A stretch of 60,740 nucleotides of DNA from Sulfurovum sp. Lineage in GTDB: Bacteria > Campylobacterota > Campylobacteria > Campylobacterales > Sulfurovaceae. The notes beneath the pieces were generated by a model. The model was not told where the DNA came from. It worked only from the letters and a program-made list of their open reading frames with translations, and searched no databases. Both the position numbers and the translations under genes were made by a program. The stretch spans positions 1-60,740 of the forward strand of contig JAUUDF010000016.1 of assembly GCA_030826885.1 (NCBI GenBank). The letters run 5' to 3'. Below, one piece after another: positions 52,784 through 60,740 of this stretch (its first letter is position 1; each line of letters opens with the position of its first letter).

Positions 52784-54649
52784 ATGGATATTCAGCGCTA
52801 TTCGATCGAAGAACTTGAAACACTCTCAGGCAAGATTCGTGAACGCATCCTTGAAACGGTTAGCCGTAACGGAGGACACCTAAGTTCTACACTGGGGGCG
52901 ACGGATCTGATTGTTGCAATGCACAAAGTGTTCGATGTGAACAAAGACCCGTTCATTTTTGATGTTTCGCATCAGGCGTATGCGCATAAACTACTGACGG
53001 ACAGATGGGAGAGTTTTGAGAGTCTGAGACAGTTTGGCGGCATATGCGGCTATACCAAGCCCAAGGAATCCCCCTATGACTACTATGTTGCTGGACACAG
53101 TTCCACCTCCATCTCTCTGGCAGTCGGTGCCGCAAAGGCGATAGCACTGAAGGGTGAAGATCGTATTCCCGTAGCATTTATCGGAGATGGCAGTATGAGT
53201 GCGGGTATGGTCTATGAAGCGCTCAATGAACTGGGAGACAGAAAGTATCCGGTTGTCATTATTCTCAATGACAACGAGATGAGCATTGCTAAACCTATCG
53301 GGGCGATATCCAAACTGCTCTCCCAGACAATGGCAGGATCGTTCTATCAGCGCTTCAAGGGGAAAGTGGAGAAGATGCTTGAACATTTCCCCGAAGGTGC
53401 CGCTTATATGGCAAAACGTTTTGAAGACGGGTTTAAGCTGATCACACCGGGTGTATTGTTCGAGGAGATGGGGATTGAATATATCGGTCCGGTTGACGGA
53501 CATGACATCGCTACATTGATTGAAACGATGGAAGTTGCAAAGGCTATGGGAAAACCGGTAATCATCCATGCGCAGACGACGAAGGGCAAAGGGTATGAAA
53601 TAGCCGAAGGGACGAAGGAACACTGGCACGGGGTGGGCGCATTCGATCCCAAAACGGGCAAGTCGCTCAAGAAGGGCAGCGCCAAATCGGCAACGCAAAT
53701 TTTTTCGGAAACACTGCTTTCCATGTCAGAGGAAGATGATACAATCGTCGGTGTTACGGCTGCCATGCCAAGCGGTACGGGGTTGAGTGCAGCGATGGAG
53801 AAGTACCCTGAACGCTTCTGGGATGTGGCTATTGCAGAACAGCATGCGGTCACCTCCATGGGACCGTTGGCAAAAGAGGGGTTCAAGCCTTTTTGTGCGA
53901 TCTATTCGACCTTTCTGCAACGCGGATACGATCAGGTTATTCACGATATCTGTCTGATGGATCTGCCTGTAAGTTTCGCAATAGACCGTGCGGGGATCGT
54001 CGGAGAAGACGGGGAGACACATCAGGGGGCTTTTGATGTCTCCTATCTTCGTCCTATCCCTAATATGACCCTGCTCGCACCGTTCAATGAGAACAGTATG
54101 AAGAAGGCAATGGCGTTCGCCAGAGACTATGACCGTCCCTGTGCATTCCGTTATCCCCGCGGGGCATTCATGGCGGAAGATTTCGATGTGCCTGCGTATG
54201 AACGCGGTAAAGCGCACCTTCTGCAAGAGGGTGAGAATAACCTGCTTCTTATAGGGTACGGAAACGGTGTCGGTCGTGCGCTGCAGGTTGCCACAATACT
54301 CTCCAGCGCAGATGCCCAGAAGGAAGAGAATGTACCGGCACAACCTCTCAAGGCCGCGGTATTGGATTTACGATTTGTCAAGCCACTGGATGAGGAGATG
54401 CTTGAGAGACTCAGCAAACAGTATGACAGATGGTATGTTCTGTCCGATTCCGCCAAACAGGGCGGTGTTGCTTCTGCCATTGGAGAATTTTTGGATGAAA
54501 AAGGTATTTCGGGGGTATCGTTGAACTCATATGAGTATGATGATGCATTCATCCCTCACGGCAATACAAAATTGGTAGAGGAGAGTATGGGGCTGCTCCC
54601 GGAGCAAATCGCGCAAGATATAAGGGAAACATTTAACATTAAAAGCTAA
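52784..54649 (+). CDS. dxs: 1-deoxy-D-xylulose-5-phosphate synthase
   Basis: 621 residues, thiamine diphosphate enzyme. GGHLSSTLGATDLIVAMH opens the protein, GDGSMSAGMVYEALN and NDNEMSIAKPIG form the cofactor site, and AEQHAVTSMGPLA holds the catalytic Glu. It starts the methylerythritol phosphate isoprenoid pathway that includes IspG at 3.1 kb. I take ATG 52784, which fits the family start MDIQRYS; an ATG at 52751 lies inside the preceding gene. Confidence 0.95.
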   Translation: MDIQRYSIEELETLSGKIRERILETVSRNGGHLSSTLGATDLIVAMHKVFDVNKDPFIFDVSHQAYAHKLLTDRWESFESLRQFGGICGYTKPKESPYDYYVAGHSSTSISLAVGAAKAIALKGEDRIPVAFIGDGSMSAGMVYEALNELGDRKYPVVIILNDNEMSIAKPIGAISKLLSQTMAGSFYQRFKGKVEKMLEHFPEGAAYMAKRFEDGFKLITPGVLFEEMGIEYIGPVDGHDIATLIETMEVAKAMGKPVIIHAQTTKGKGYEIAEGTKEHWHGVGAFDPKTGKSLKKGSAKSATQIFSETLLSMSEEDDTIVGVTAAMPSGTGLSAAMEKYPERFWDVAIAEQHAVTSMGPLAKEGFKPFCAIYSTFLQRGYDQVIHDICLMDLPVSFAIDRAGIVGEDGETHQGAFDVSYLRPIPNMTLLAPFNENSMKKAMAFARDYDRPCAFRYPRGAFMAEDFDVPAYERGKAHLLQEGENNLLLIGYGNGVGRALQVATILSSADAQKEENVPAQPLKAAVLDLRFVKPLDEEMLERLSKQYDRWYVLSDSAKQGGVASAIGEFLDEKGISGVSLNSYEYDDAFIPHGNTKLVEESMGLLPEQIAQDIRETFNIKS

Positions 54650-54689
54650 AAGGTCTATAGGAGGGGTCTCTCTCTTTGCGGAGTTTAAA

Positions 54690-54740
54690 TCAATGTCCTG
54701 CGGGGTATTGACTTAAGTTCAGTGACAGTGGACGAACTTA
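54690..54740 (+). promoter_or_regulatory. Two-hairpin leader of metK
   Basis: Hairpin 1 (54690-54711): TCAATGTCC pairs with GGGTATTGA over nine positions around a TGCG loop. Hairpin 2 (54714-54740): TAAGTTC pairs with GAACTTA around a 13-nt loop. They lie back to back, ending 17 nt before the metK ATG. It does not match any SAM riboswitch consensus I can recall; a cis-regulatory role is inferred from position and structure. Confidence 0.45.
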
Positions 54741-54757
54741 TTAGTAAAGGATTAAAA

Positions 54758-55918
54758 ATGGCTCACGAATACATTTTTACCAGTGAATCAGTAACGGAGG
54801 GGCATCCTGACAAGATGGCGGACCAGATATCGGATGCGATTCTGGATTACATCATCAAGGAAGACCCCAATGCCAGAGTGGCATGTGAAACGTTGCTGAG
54901 CAACGGTTTTTGTGTTATTGCAGGTGAATTGAAAACGACGGCGTATGCACCGATGCAGGAGATCGCCAGAGAGGTGGTACGGGATATCGGCTATACCGAT
55001 GCTTCGTATGGATTTGACTATCGCAGTGCAGGGGTACTCAACGGGATTGGAGAACAGTCACCCGACATCAACCAGGGTGTCGATCAGGCAAGCGGAGAGA
55101 TAGGTGCGGGAGACCAGGGGCTGATGTTCGGATATGCCTGCAAAGAGACACCGGAGCTGATGCCGTTGCCTATTACCCTCGCACACAGACTTACTTCGAA
55201 ACTTGCCGAAGTACGCAAGAACGGTACCGTACCCTTCCTCCGTCCTGACGGTAAGGCACAGGTATCTGTCAAATACGTTGATGGTAAGCCCGTAAGTGTC
55301 GATACTGTGGTTATTTCTACCCAGCACCACGACAATGTCTCTTTGGCACAGGTACAAAAAGCGGTCAAAGAAGAGGTGATCACGCCGGTACTTGAAGCCT
55401 ATGGTATGCTCCATGACGAGATCATCTATCACATCAACCCGACAGGACGCTTTGTCATTGGCGGTCCACAGGGGGATGCGGGTTTAACGGGACGCAAGAT
55501 CATTGTCGACACCTATGGCGGGAGCTGTCCACACGGGGGCGGTGCCTTTTCGGGAAAAGATCCGACCAAAGTCGACCGTTCGGCAGCTTATGCGGCACGC
55601 TATGTAGCCAAAAACCTTGTGGCCGCTGGTGCATGTGAGAAAGCAACTATCCAGATTGCCTATGCAATCGGGGTTGCCGCGCCGGTCTCCATTCATGTCG
55701 ATACGCATGGTACGGCAGATATTCCCGAAGATAAAATTGTCTCCTGCGTCAAGGAACTCTTTGATCTGACCCCAAAAGGGATCATGAAGATGCTCAATCT
55801 TCTGCGCCCCATTTACCGAAAAACAGCGGCATACGGGCACTTTGGTCGGGAAGATGCAGACTTTACATGGGAAAAAACAGATAAAGTAGACGCGATCAGA
55901 GACTATTTAAACATCTGA
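54758..55918 (+). CDS. metK: S-adenosylmethionine synthetase
   Basis: 386 residues. The start [23 protein letters not shown], the [13 protein letters not shown] loop and [16 protein letters not shown] are classical. It makes SAM from methionine and ATP, the methyl donor used by CmoM, RsmG and radical SAM HemN here. The ATG at 54758 is chosen since an upstream GTG (54722) lies inside the second leader hairpin and adds non-family residues. Confidence 0.96.
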   Translation: MAHEYIFTSESVTEGHPDKMADQISDAILDYIIKEDPNARVACETLLSNGFCVIAGELKTTAYAPMQEIAREVVRDIGYTDASYGFDYRSAGVLNGIGEQSPDINQGVDQASGEIGAGDQGLMFGYACKETPELMPLPITLAHRLTSKLAEVRKNGTVPFLRPDGKAQVSVKYVDGKPVSVDTVVISTQHHDNVSLAQVQKAVKEEVITPVLEAYGMLHDEIIYHINPTGRFVIGGPQGDAGLTGRKIIVDTYGGSCPHGGGAFSGKDPTKVDRSAAYAARYVAKNLVAAGACEKATIQIAYAIGVAAPVSIHVDTHGTADIPEDKIVSCVKELFDLTPKGIMKMLNLLRPIYRKTAAYGHFGREDADFTWEKTDKVDAIRDYLNI

Positions 55919-55980
55919 TTAAAGAATAATTTAAATAACTTTTGTTATAGTTTGGGCATCTTATATAAAGGAGAAACAAA

Positions 55981-56256
55981 ATGGCAGTAATTATTACTGA
56001 TACTTGTATCAACTGTGCCGCTTGTATCGACGAGTGTCCGGTTGAAGCGATCGTTGACGAGGACGATAACCCAACAGGTGAGGAGATCTACTACGTATAC
56101 GCCGACAAATGTGTCGAGTGTGTAGGGTATTTCGACGTTCCTGCATGTGCTGAAGCATGTCCTACCGAAGGATGTATTCAGTGGAGTGACTGTGTAGATG
56201 GACAGCCTTGTTCTGAGAACAGAGGCGAGCCGGGTACACCTGTTATCGAAGACTAA
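55981..56256 (+). CDS. YfhL-type 2[4Fe-4S] ferredoxin
   Basis: 91 residues. Cluster motifs CINCAACIDECP and CVECVGYFDVPACAEACP provide eight cysteine ligands; the longer insertion in the second motif is typical of the YfhL/Alvin class of low-potential ferredoxins. Two more cysteines occur near the C-terminus. It probably serves IspG, radical SAM or respiratory enzymes. AAAGGAG precedes the ATG; a terminator follows. Confidence 0.92.
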   Translation: MAVIITDTCINCAACIDECPVEAIVDEDDNPTGEEIYYVYADKCVECVGYFDVPACAEACPTEGCIQWSDCVDGQPCSENRGEPGTPVIED

Positions 56257-56269
56257 TCGTAATTTTAAT

Positions 56270-56287
56270 GGCCGGGACTTCCCGGTC
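56270..56287 (+). terminator. Terminator candidate after ferredoxin gene
   Basis: GGCCGGG (56270-56276) pairs with CCCGGTC (56281-56287, one G-U) around ACTT, followed by a pyrimidine-rich run ATCTTCTCTTTCCTCTTTT. ndk then has its own TAAAAT box near 56333. Confidence 0.6.
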
Positions 56288-56389
56288 ATCTTCTCTTTCC
56301 TCTTTTAATAATCGTTTAAACAATATTCCGATAAAATTCCGCCCGAATACTTCACCTGTGGAGTAAATTATCCTATCAGGAACAGACAC

Positions 56390-56803
56390 ATGGAACAAAC
56401 ACTTTCGATCATTAAGCCGGATGCAGTGAAAAAAAATGTCGTAGGACAGATTCTTGCACGTTTTGAAGAAGCGGGCCTCAGAATCGCTACAACCAAGAAG
56501 ATCAGACTTTCAAGAGTTGATGCAGAAGCATTTTATGCCGTACACAAAGACCGTCCTTTCTTTAAAGACCTCGTAGACTTTATGATATCAGGGCCGGTTG
56601 TCGTTTCTGTTCTCGAAGGTGAGAACGCAATGGCAAAAAACAGAGAACTGATGGGTGCAACAGACCCTAAAGAGGCTGCTCCCGGAACGATCAGAGCCGA
56701 CTTTGCGGACAGTATTGATGCCAATGCGGTACACGGAAGCGACTCGCTGGAAAATGCACAGATCGAGATCAATTTCTTCTTTGCACAAAGAGAAATCTAC
56801 TAA
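56390..56803 (+). CDS. ndk: Nucleoside diphosphate kinase
   Basis: 137 residues, usual size. Starts [16 protein letters not shown]; the phospho-histidine is His115 in [12 protein letters not shown]. It balances nucleoside triphosphate pools. AGGAACAG lies upstream of ATG 56390. yceD begins 8 nt later, opening the yceD-rpmF-plsX-fabH cluster, so ndk may be transcribed with it. Confidence 0.96.
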   Translation: MEQTLSIIKPDAVKKNVVGQILARFEEAGLRIATTKKIRLSRVDAEAFYAVHKDRPFFKDLVDFMISGPVVVSVLEGENAMAKNRELMGATDPKEAAPGTIRADFADSIDANAVHGSDSLENAQIEINFFFAQREIY

Positions 56804-56811
56804 GTCAACGC

Positions 56812-57186
56812 TTGAAAATAGTTTTTGACAAAGTCGGTTCCACGGCAAAACCTTTCAGGCTCGAAGAGAACAAGGTAGCGCTTTCGGGAACCCTGTGTAA
56901 AAGCGGTTATCATCGTGTATTGCTCGATGGCAGAATGGAGGGGAATCTCCCGCTCATCTGCGATCGATGCGGGCGTACTTTTGAACAGTATCTTGACATA
57001 CCGCTCAAGCTGACGCTGAGCGATACAGTTTCAGAAGATAAAGATGATTTGGATATAATCGAGTTTTTAGACGGTGTTATCGATATGACATACGTCCTTG
57101 AGAGCGAGATCAATGCGATTGAAGGTGCATTTCACTACTGCGACAGTTGTGAAGCAAGTGAAGAAGCACTTGAAATAGAATATTAA
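56812..57186 (+). CDS. yceD: YceD/DUF177 family protein
   Basis: 124 residues with a TTG start at 56812. Core motif GNLPLICDRCGRTFEQYLDIPLK and the acidic DKDDLDIIEFLDG segment identify YceD, whose gene almost always precedes rpmF. In other organisms YceD is linked to 23S rRNA processing. Its CDRC and CDSC pairs may bind zinc. Confidence 0.88.
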   Translation: MKIVFDKVGSTAKPFRLEENKVALSGTLCKSGYHRVLLDGRMEGNLPLICDRCGRTFEQYLDIPLKLTLSDTVSEDKDDLDIIEFLDGVIDMTYVLESEINAIEGAFHYCDSCEASEEALEIEY

Positions 57187-57206
57187 CCTAATAAAAAGGA
57201 TAGATT

Positions 57207-57368
57207 ATGGCAGTACCTAAGAGACGAGTAAGTAAAACAAGAGCGGCAAAGAGAAGAACACACTACAAACTGACACTTCCAATGCCTGTAAAAGACAGCG
57301 ACGGAACATGGAGAATGCCTCACCATATGAATATGACTACAGGTGAGTACAAAACAACAAAAGCGTAA
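57207..57368 (+). CDS. rpmF: 50S ribosomal protein L32
   Basis: 53 residues: [20 protein letters not shown] at the start, then [21 protein letters not shown]. This is L32; the zinc cysteines of some L32 proteins are absent, so it is the C-minus form. AAAAAGGA precedes ATG 57207. It lies between yceD and plsX (5 nt), the widely conserved order. Confidence 0.95.
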   Translation: MAVPKRRVSKTRAAKRRTHYKLTLPMPVKDSDGTWRMPHHMNMTTGEYKTTKA

Positions 57369-57373
57369 TGTAG

Positions 57374-58363
57374 ATGATACGCATCGCGATTGACGCAATG
57401 GGTGGGGACTTCGGTCCCGAGCCCATCATTGAAGGTGTCGTTCAGGCACTTGAAGAGAAGACTTTCCTTCCTATTCTCGTAGGCGACAGAGAAGAGATTT
57501 TGTCACTGCTTCCCCAGTATTATACCAACAAAGTAGAAATTGTGGACGCTTCGGATGTCATTGCCATGGAAGACCAGGCGACCAATGCATTGAAGCGCAA
57601 AGACTCCTCCATCTACAAAGCGGTAGAACTGGTACGCAATAAAGAGGCAGATGCCGTAGTCTCCGCCGGGCATAGCGGGGCTACAATGACCGTAGCGACA
57701 TTGCGGATTGGGCGTCTCCCGCATATTTCAAAACCGGCACTCGCGACCCTGATGCCGAGTCTTGGCAAGAACAAGACGCTTGTACTGGATGTTGGTGCCG
57801 TTACAGACTGTACGCCAAGGAATCTTTACGAGTTCGGTGCCATGGGTGAAGCCTATGCTGAGAAGATACTCGGAGTGAAAGCACCGCGTGTCGGTCTGCT
57901 TTCGAACGGTTCTGAGGAAACCAAGGGTAACGCACTGACAAAAGAGGCCTTCAAGCTTCTTAAAGACCTTCGCGGATTTGTAGGCAATGTAGAAGGTAAA
58001 GATATTTTCAACGGCAATGTAGATGTCGTTGTCTGTGACGGATTTACCGGAAACATTCTGCTTAAAACGAGTGAAGGGGTCGTGACGACAGTCTTTGCCC
58101 TGATGAAACAGCACATTCGCAAATCGCTGCCCGCCAAAATTGGGGCACTGATGATGCGCAAAAAGGTCTTTGTCAATATGAAAAAAGAGGTTGACAAAGA
58201 TGAGTACGGCGGAGCACCCCTGCTAGGCATAGACGGATGTGCCATCATTTCCCACGGAGCATCTAACGCCAAGGCGATCAAAAATGCGATTTTTCAGGCG
58301 ATTACCTACACCAGCTCCGATGTGAACAAAGAGATTGAAGACCTTCTGACACACAAAGTATAA
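57374..58363 (+). CDS. plsX: Phosphate acyltransferase PlsX
   Basis: 329 residues. [18 protein letters not shown] at the start, [21 protein letters not shown], and [16 protein letters not shown] are signature segments. PlsX makes acyl-phosphate from acyl-ACP for phospholipid synthesis. Start ATG 57374 is five bases after rpmF. A 143-nt gap with its own promoter separates it from fabH. Confidence 0.96.
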   Translation: MIRIAIDAMGGDFGPEPIIEGVVQALEEKTFLPILVGDREEILSLLPQYYTNKVEIVDASDVIAMEDQATNALKRKDSSIYKAVELVRNKEADAVVSAGHSGATMTVATLRIGRLPHISKPALATLMPSLGKNKTLVLDVGAVTDCTPRNLYEFGAMGEAYAEKILGVKAPRVGLLSNGSEETKGNALTKEAFKLLKDLRGFVGNVEGKDIFNGNVDVVVCDGFTGNILLKTSEGVVTTVFALMKQHIRKSLPAKIGALMMRKKVFVNMKKEVDKDEYGGAPLLGIDGCAIISHGASNAKAIKNAIFQAITYTSSDVNKEIEDLLTHKV

Positions 58364-58449
58364 CAGGCGTTTCACAGCGTCTGGTACATACGTTTTTCTG
58401 CTCCCCTAATTTCCCCCAATTCTTAGATTATTATGGTAGAATATTAGAC

Positions 58450-58455
58450 TATAAT
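58450..58455 (+). promoter_or_regulatory. -10 box of fabH within a palindrome
   Basis: TATAAT at 58450-58455 lies inside an imperfect 21-bp palindrome (58438-58458, arms AGAAT/ATTCT). The start site would be near 58462, leaving a 45-nt leader. Confidence 0.45.
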
Positions 58456-58506
58456 TCTGGAACTATGCATGCTGCGAGCCTGCATATTCTTTTACTAAGG
58501 ACATCA

Positions 58507-59523
58507 ATGTCAGCTACCAAACCGCAACTTGCTTCATTCCGTTCGATCGGTGCCTATGTGCCCGAAAAGATACTCTCCAATGAAGACCTTGAAAAGATGG
58601 TAGATACAACAGATGAGTGGATCACCAAGCGTACCGGTATTAAAGAGCGTCATATTGCAGACAAAGATGAAAGTACCAGTGACATGGGAGCCAAAGCGGC
58701 ACAAAAAGCGATTGAACGTGCCGGTCTGAAAGCAGAAGATATTGACCTGGTACTCTGTGCGACAGTGACACCGGACTACTTCAACATGCCTTCGACAGCC
58801 TGCATCATTTCCGACAAAATCGGTATCCGCAATGTACAGGCGTTCGACATATCGGCTGCCTGCAGCGGATTTGTCTATGCGCTTTCTGTCGCCAAGGCGT
58901 TCATAGAATCTGGTATGAAAAAGAACGTACTGGTTGTGGGTGCAGAGAAGTTCTCTTCCATTGTCGATTACACGGACAGAAGTACCTGTATTCTTTTTGG
59001 AGACGGTGCGGGAGCAGCGGTTATTTCGGCGACTGAAAAGGAGGATGAAGCGTTTGTGGATGTGCATGCGAGTGCAGACGGCAACTATGCAGACTTTCTT
59101 GTAACTCCTGCACCGGGGAGTGTGAATCCCGTTAGTCAGCAGGTTATCGATGAAGGACTCAACTTCGTGCAGATGAAAGGGAACGAAACGTTCAAGCTGG
59201 CAGTCAAGACACTGACAAAAGATGTCAAAGAGATTCTTGAAAAGAACGCGATCGCTTCGGACGACATTCCCCACTTCATTCCGCATCAGGCGAATTACCG
59301 TATTATTAAAGCGGTGGGTGATGCGTTGAAAATGAAAGAGGAGCAGGTGGTACGAACCGTACACAAGTATGGGAATACTTCGGCAGCATCCATTCCAATG
59401 GCTATTAATGACATCTGGGAGTCGGGCAGACTTCAAAAGGGTGAACTGATGCTTCTCGATACTTTTGGCGGCGGGCTGACATGGGCATCCGCGCTGTTAC
59501 CCTTTGCCGGAGAAAGCTGTTAA
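58507..59523 (+). CDS. fabH: 3-oxoacyl-ACP synthase III
   Basis: 338 residues. The catalytic triad is Cys119 (DISAACSGFVYA), His in FIPHQANYR and Asn in YGNTSAASIP. FabH condenses acetyl-CoA with malonyl-ACP to start fatty-acid synthesis. ATG 58507 follows AAGGA; an in-frame ATG at 58465 is near the predicted transcription start and adds non-family residues. Confidence 0.96.
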   Translation: MSATKPQLASFRSIGAYVPEKILSNEDLEKMVDTTDEWITKRTGIKERHIADKDESTSDMGAKAAQKAIERAGLKAEDIDLVLCATVTPDYFNMPSTACIISDKIGIRNVQAFDISAACSGFVYALSVAKAFIESGMKKNVLVVGAEKFSSIVDYTDRSTCILFGDGAGAAVISATEKEDEAFVDVHASADGNYADFLVTPAPGSVNPVSQQVIDEGLNFVQMKGNETFKLAVKTLTKDVKEILEKNAIASDDIPHFIPHQANYRIIKAVGDALKMKEEQVVRTVHKYGNTSAASIPMAINDIWESGRLQKGELMLLDTFGGGLTWASALLPFAGESC

Positions 59524-59591
59524 CAGACAGGCAAGCGCTGAGCTGCTTGAGATGGGCAGTGTAGATTTTTATTCTTAAGGATTTGGGCATC

Positions 59592-60404
59592 GTGAGAATC
59601 GGATTTATTGGAGATATTGTCGGTAAACCCGGTCGGATGATGGTCAAAAAATACCTTCACCAGCTCCGAGAGGAGCATGTTCTTGATCTTGTTATTGCCA
59701 ATTGTGAAAATGCCTCACACGGGTTTGGTCTGACCCGGAAAAATGCCGATGAACTGCTAAGCTACAGTATTGATGTCATGACCGGCGGCAACCACAGTTT
59801 TGACAAGAAAGAGATCGTCGAAATCTTCGAGACATATCCGATCATCCGTCCTATGAACTACCCGGAAGCTGCGCCGGGAAAGGGAATTTTTCGTACCTCC
59901 GTCAATGGTAAAGATGTGGCTGTGCTCAACCTGATGGGCCACTACACCATGCCGATGGCCGATAACCCCTTTACCATGATCGCTTCGGTGGTCTCGTCTC
60001 TGAAGGCGGAGGGTATTGGGCATATTATCATCGATATGCATGCAGAGGCAAGTGCCGAGAAGAATGTACTGCTGCATCTTGTCGGAGATGAAGTTTCCGC
60101 AATACTCGGTACCCATACGCATGTGGGTACAGACGATCTTCAAATTGTACAGGGGTGTGCCTATGTAACGGATGTCGGACTGACAGGATGCCGCGACGGG
60201 GTAATCGGAATGGAGAAGAGTGTACCGATGCGCCGTTTCATGACCGGCTTGGGCGGGCATCACGACATCCCGGAGAGCTGTAATACCATTTTTCAAATGA
60301 CTGTGTTTGAGTTGGATGATACAGGACGCTGTATCGATGCAGAGAAGATTAAAATCTATGATGACAATCCCAAAATTGTCACGAAAGCCATTACTTTCAG
60401 GTAG
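59592..60404 (+). CDS. YmdB-type metallophosphoesterase (TIGR00282)
   Basis: 270 residues. Metal ligands are visible: Asp8 in IGFIGDIVGKPGR, Glu in ANCENASHGFGLT, the Asn/His of GGNHSFDKKE, and late His residues in GHYTMPM, DMHAEASAEK and GTHTHVGTDD. Bacillus YmdB hydrolyses 2',3'-cyclic AMP and affects biofilm choice; function here is inferred from family. GTG 59592 is placed 10 nt after AAGGA; the TTG at 59583 is too close. Confidence 0.92.
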   Translation: MRIGFIGDIVGKPGRMMVKKYLHQLREEHVLDLVIANCENASHGFGLTRKNADELLSYSIDVMTGGNHSFDKKEIVEIFETYPIIRPMNYPEAAPGKGIFRTSVNGKDVAVLNLMGHYTMPMADNPFTMIASVVSSLKAEGIGHIIIDMHAEASAEKNVLLHLVGDEVSAILGTHTHVGTDDLQIVQGCAYVTDVGLTGCRDGVIGMEKSVPMRRFMTGLGGHHDIPESCNTIFQMTVFELDDTGRCIDAEKIKIYDDNPKIVTKAITFR

Positions 60405-60487
60405 CAGCTTGTCTGTAAATGATGAAATTTTGGTTGTAATTTTAATATAAGCAGGGATTGGGAATAAGGATAAAAAATATTTCTTTC

Positions 60488-60527
60488 TTGACAATCAAAA
60501 TATTTTGCACTACAATTGTATATACAA
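60488..60527 (+). promoter_or_regulatory. Canonical promoter with overlapping palindrome
   Basis: TTGACA (60488-60493), a 17-bp spacer and TACAAT (60511-60516) form the only textbook -35/-10 pair I see in the window. A perfect 12-bp palindrome TTGTATATACAA (60516-60527) covers the start-site region and would be a good operator. About 30 nt downstream is an ATG followed by AAAAAAACG, then foreign-looking DNA. The rest of the 60405-60575 gap holds nothing else recognised. Confidence 0.6.
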
Positions 60528-60575
60528 ATCAGGCAAAGGAAATTGTAGGCCTAATGAAAAAAACGGGCGCTTAAA

Positions 60576-60740
60576 TTATAGCTTATTATTATAGTTCACT
60601 AAATAATAGTCTATCATTTTAGTCTTCAAACTTCTACTCATTCCTTGATGTAATTTCATTAGTTTTTTCAACTGTGCGAACACTCCTCCATCTAAAGCAT
60701 TTGTTGTATTGACTATATTAAGATCAGGATGGTTTTTATA
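60576..60740 (-). mobile_element. C-terminal part of a transposase gene (runs off the window)
   Basis: On the minus strand 54 codons are open from the edge to TAA at 60578-60576. The protein reads NTTNALDGGVFAQLKKLMKLHQGMSRSLKTKM and so on. The NTTN-LDGG-F--LKK--K-H-G-S pattern is that of the C-terminal part of IS256/IS1249-like DDE transposases, where the Glu/Asp after TTN belongs to the catalytic end. The region is clearly AT-richer than its neighbours. The IS end must lie between about 60540 and 60576. The family call is tentative; the transposase class is likely. Confidence 0.65.

Noticed and set aside
54722-54757. metK start at GTG 54722
   Set aside because: Adds 12 residues foreign to the family and lies inside a hairpin; ATG 54758 matches the conserved [12 protein letters not shown] start.
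58534-59436. 300-codon open frame antisense to fabH
   Set aside because: Opposite an unmistakable FabH; no ribosome site or motif, composition typical of reverse-complement coding DNA.

Overview
The window looks like a chromosomal segment of a free-living Campylobacterota (epsilonproteobacterium), probably in the Sulfurovum/Sulfurimonas range. This is an inference from several signs: a minus-strand tmRNA with the tag ANNTDYRPAYAVA; the csd3 - pgbA-like - glcD block and the hemN - glpC-like pair, both of which match Helicobacter gene order as I remember it; an ArsRS-like two-component pair; and many promoters that show a good TATAAT -10 box but no obvious -35 box. Almost all of the sequence is dense core-genome coding, with stop/start overlaps such as TGATG, ATGA and TAGTG throughout.

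Layout. 0.1-7.0 kb: prepilin, priA, ispG, dnaB and comEC on the plus strand, interrupted by two related repeat-bounded elements; the first carries a four-helix-bundle (S23/IVP-type) protein gene. 7.0-15.8 kb: YihY-family membrane protein, glcD and pgbA-like (minus), csd3-type M23 peptidase and a NUDT14-like Nudix hydrolase (plus), a 2/2 hemoglobin, the agmatine pathway genes aguB and aguA (minus), and alr. 15.8-21.6 kb: tmRNA, then a compact molybdate operon modE - OprD-like porin - modA - modB - modC - cmoM. 21.6-33.6 kb: a diguanylate cyclase, lgt, trpA, panB, ruvB, an AI-2E-family permease, the ArsRS-like pair, a GlpC/LutA-type Fe-S protein, hemN, argF and an amidase-like protein. 33.7-41.1 kb: a periplasmic thioredoxin-fold protein, hemB, ribA, rsmG, small proteins, a rhomboid protease, a lipoprotein, pabB, pyrB and bioD. 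41.2-49 kb: clpS - clpA - aat - tal, pilT, rplY, pth and lptG. 49-60.4 kb: lysA, pheA, hisC, dxs, metK, ferredoxin, ndk, yceD, rpmF, plsX, fabH and a YmdB-type phosphoesterase. The window ends inside the 3' part of a transposase gene.

How the genes work together: clpS/clpA/aat form an N-degron module that both tags and recognises substrates. The mod genes form a complete regulator-to-transport path, possibly including an outer-membrane channel. yceD-rpmF-plsX-fabH is the common ribosomal protein/lipid synthesis cluster. aguA-aguB turn agmatine into putrescine.

The most unusual material is non-coding or start-related. There is a family of elements whose ends are 7-nt-period tandem repeats in inverted orientation, lying directly behind stop codons and in one case carrying the four-helix-bundle gene. 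A 113-bp palindromic element lies upstream of the globin gene. Two stacked hairpins precede metK, and one hairpin covers the dnaB start. The ArsR-like regulator appears to need an ATT start codon. Several genes (alr, ribA, the amidase) have TATAAT 5-7 nt before ATG, which suggests leaderless mRNAs. I saw no CRISPR array, no rRNA and no tRNA.
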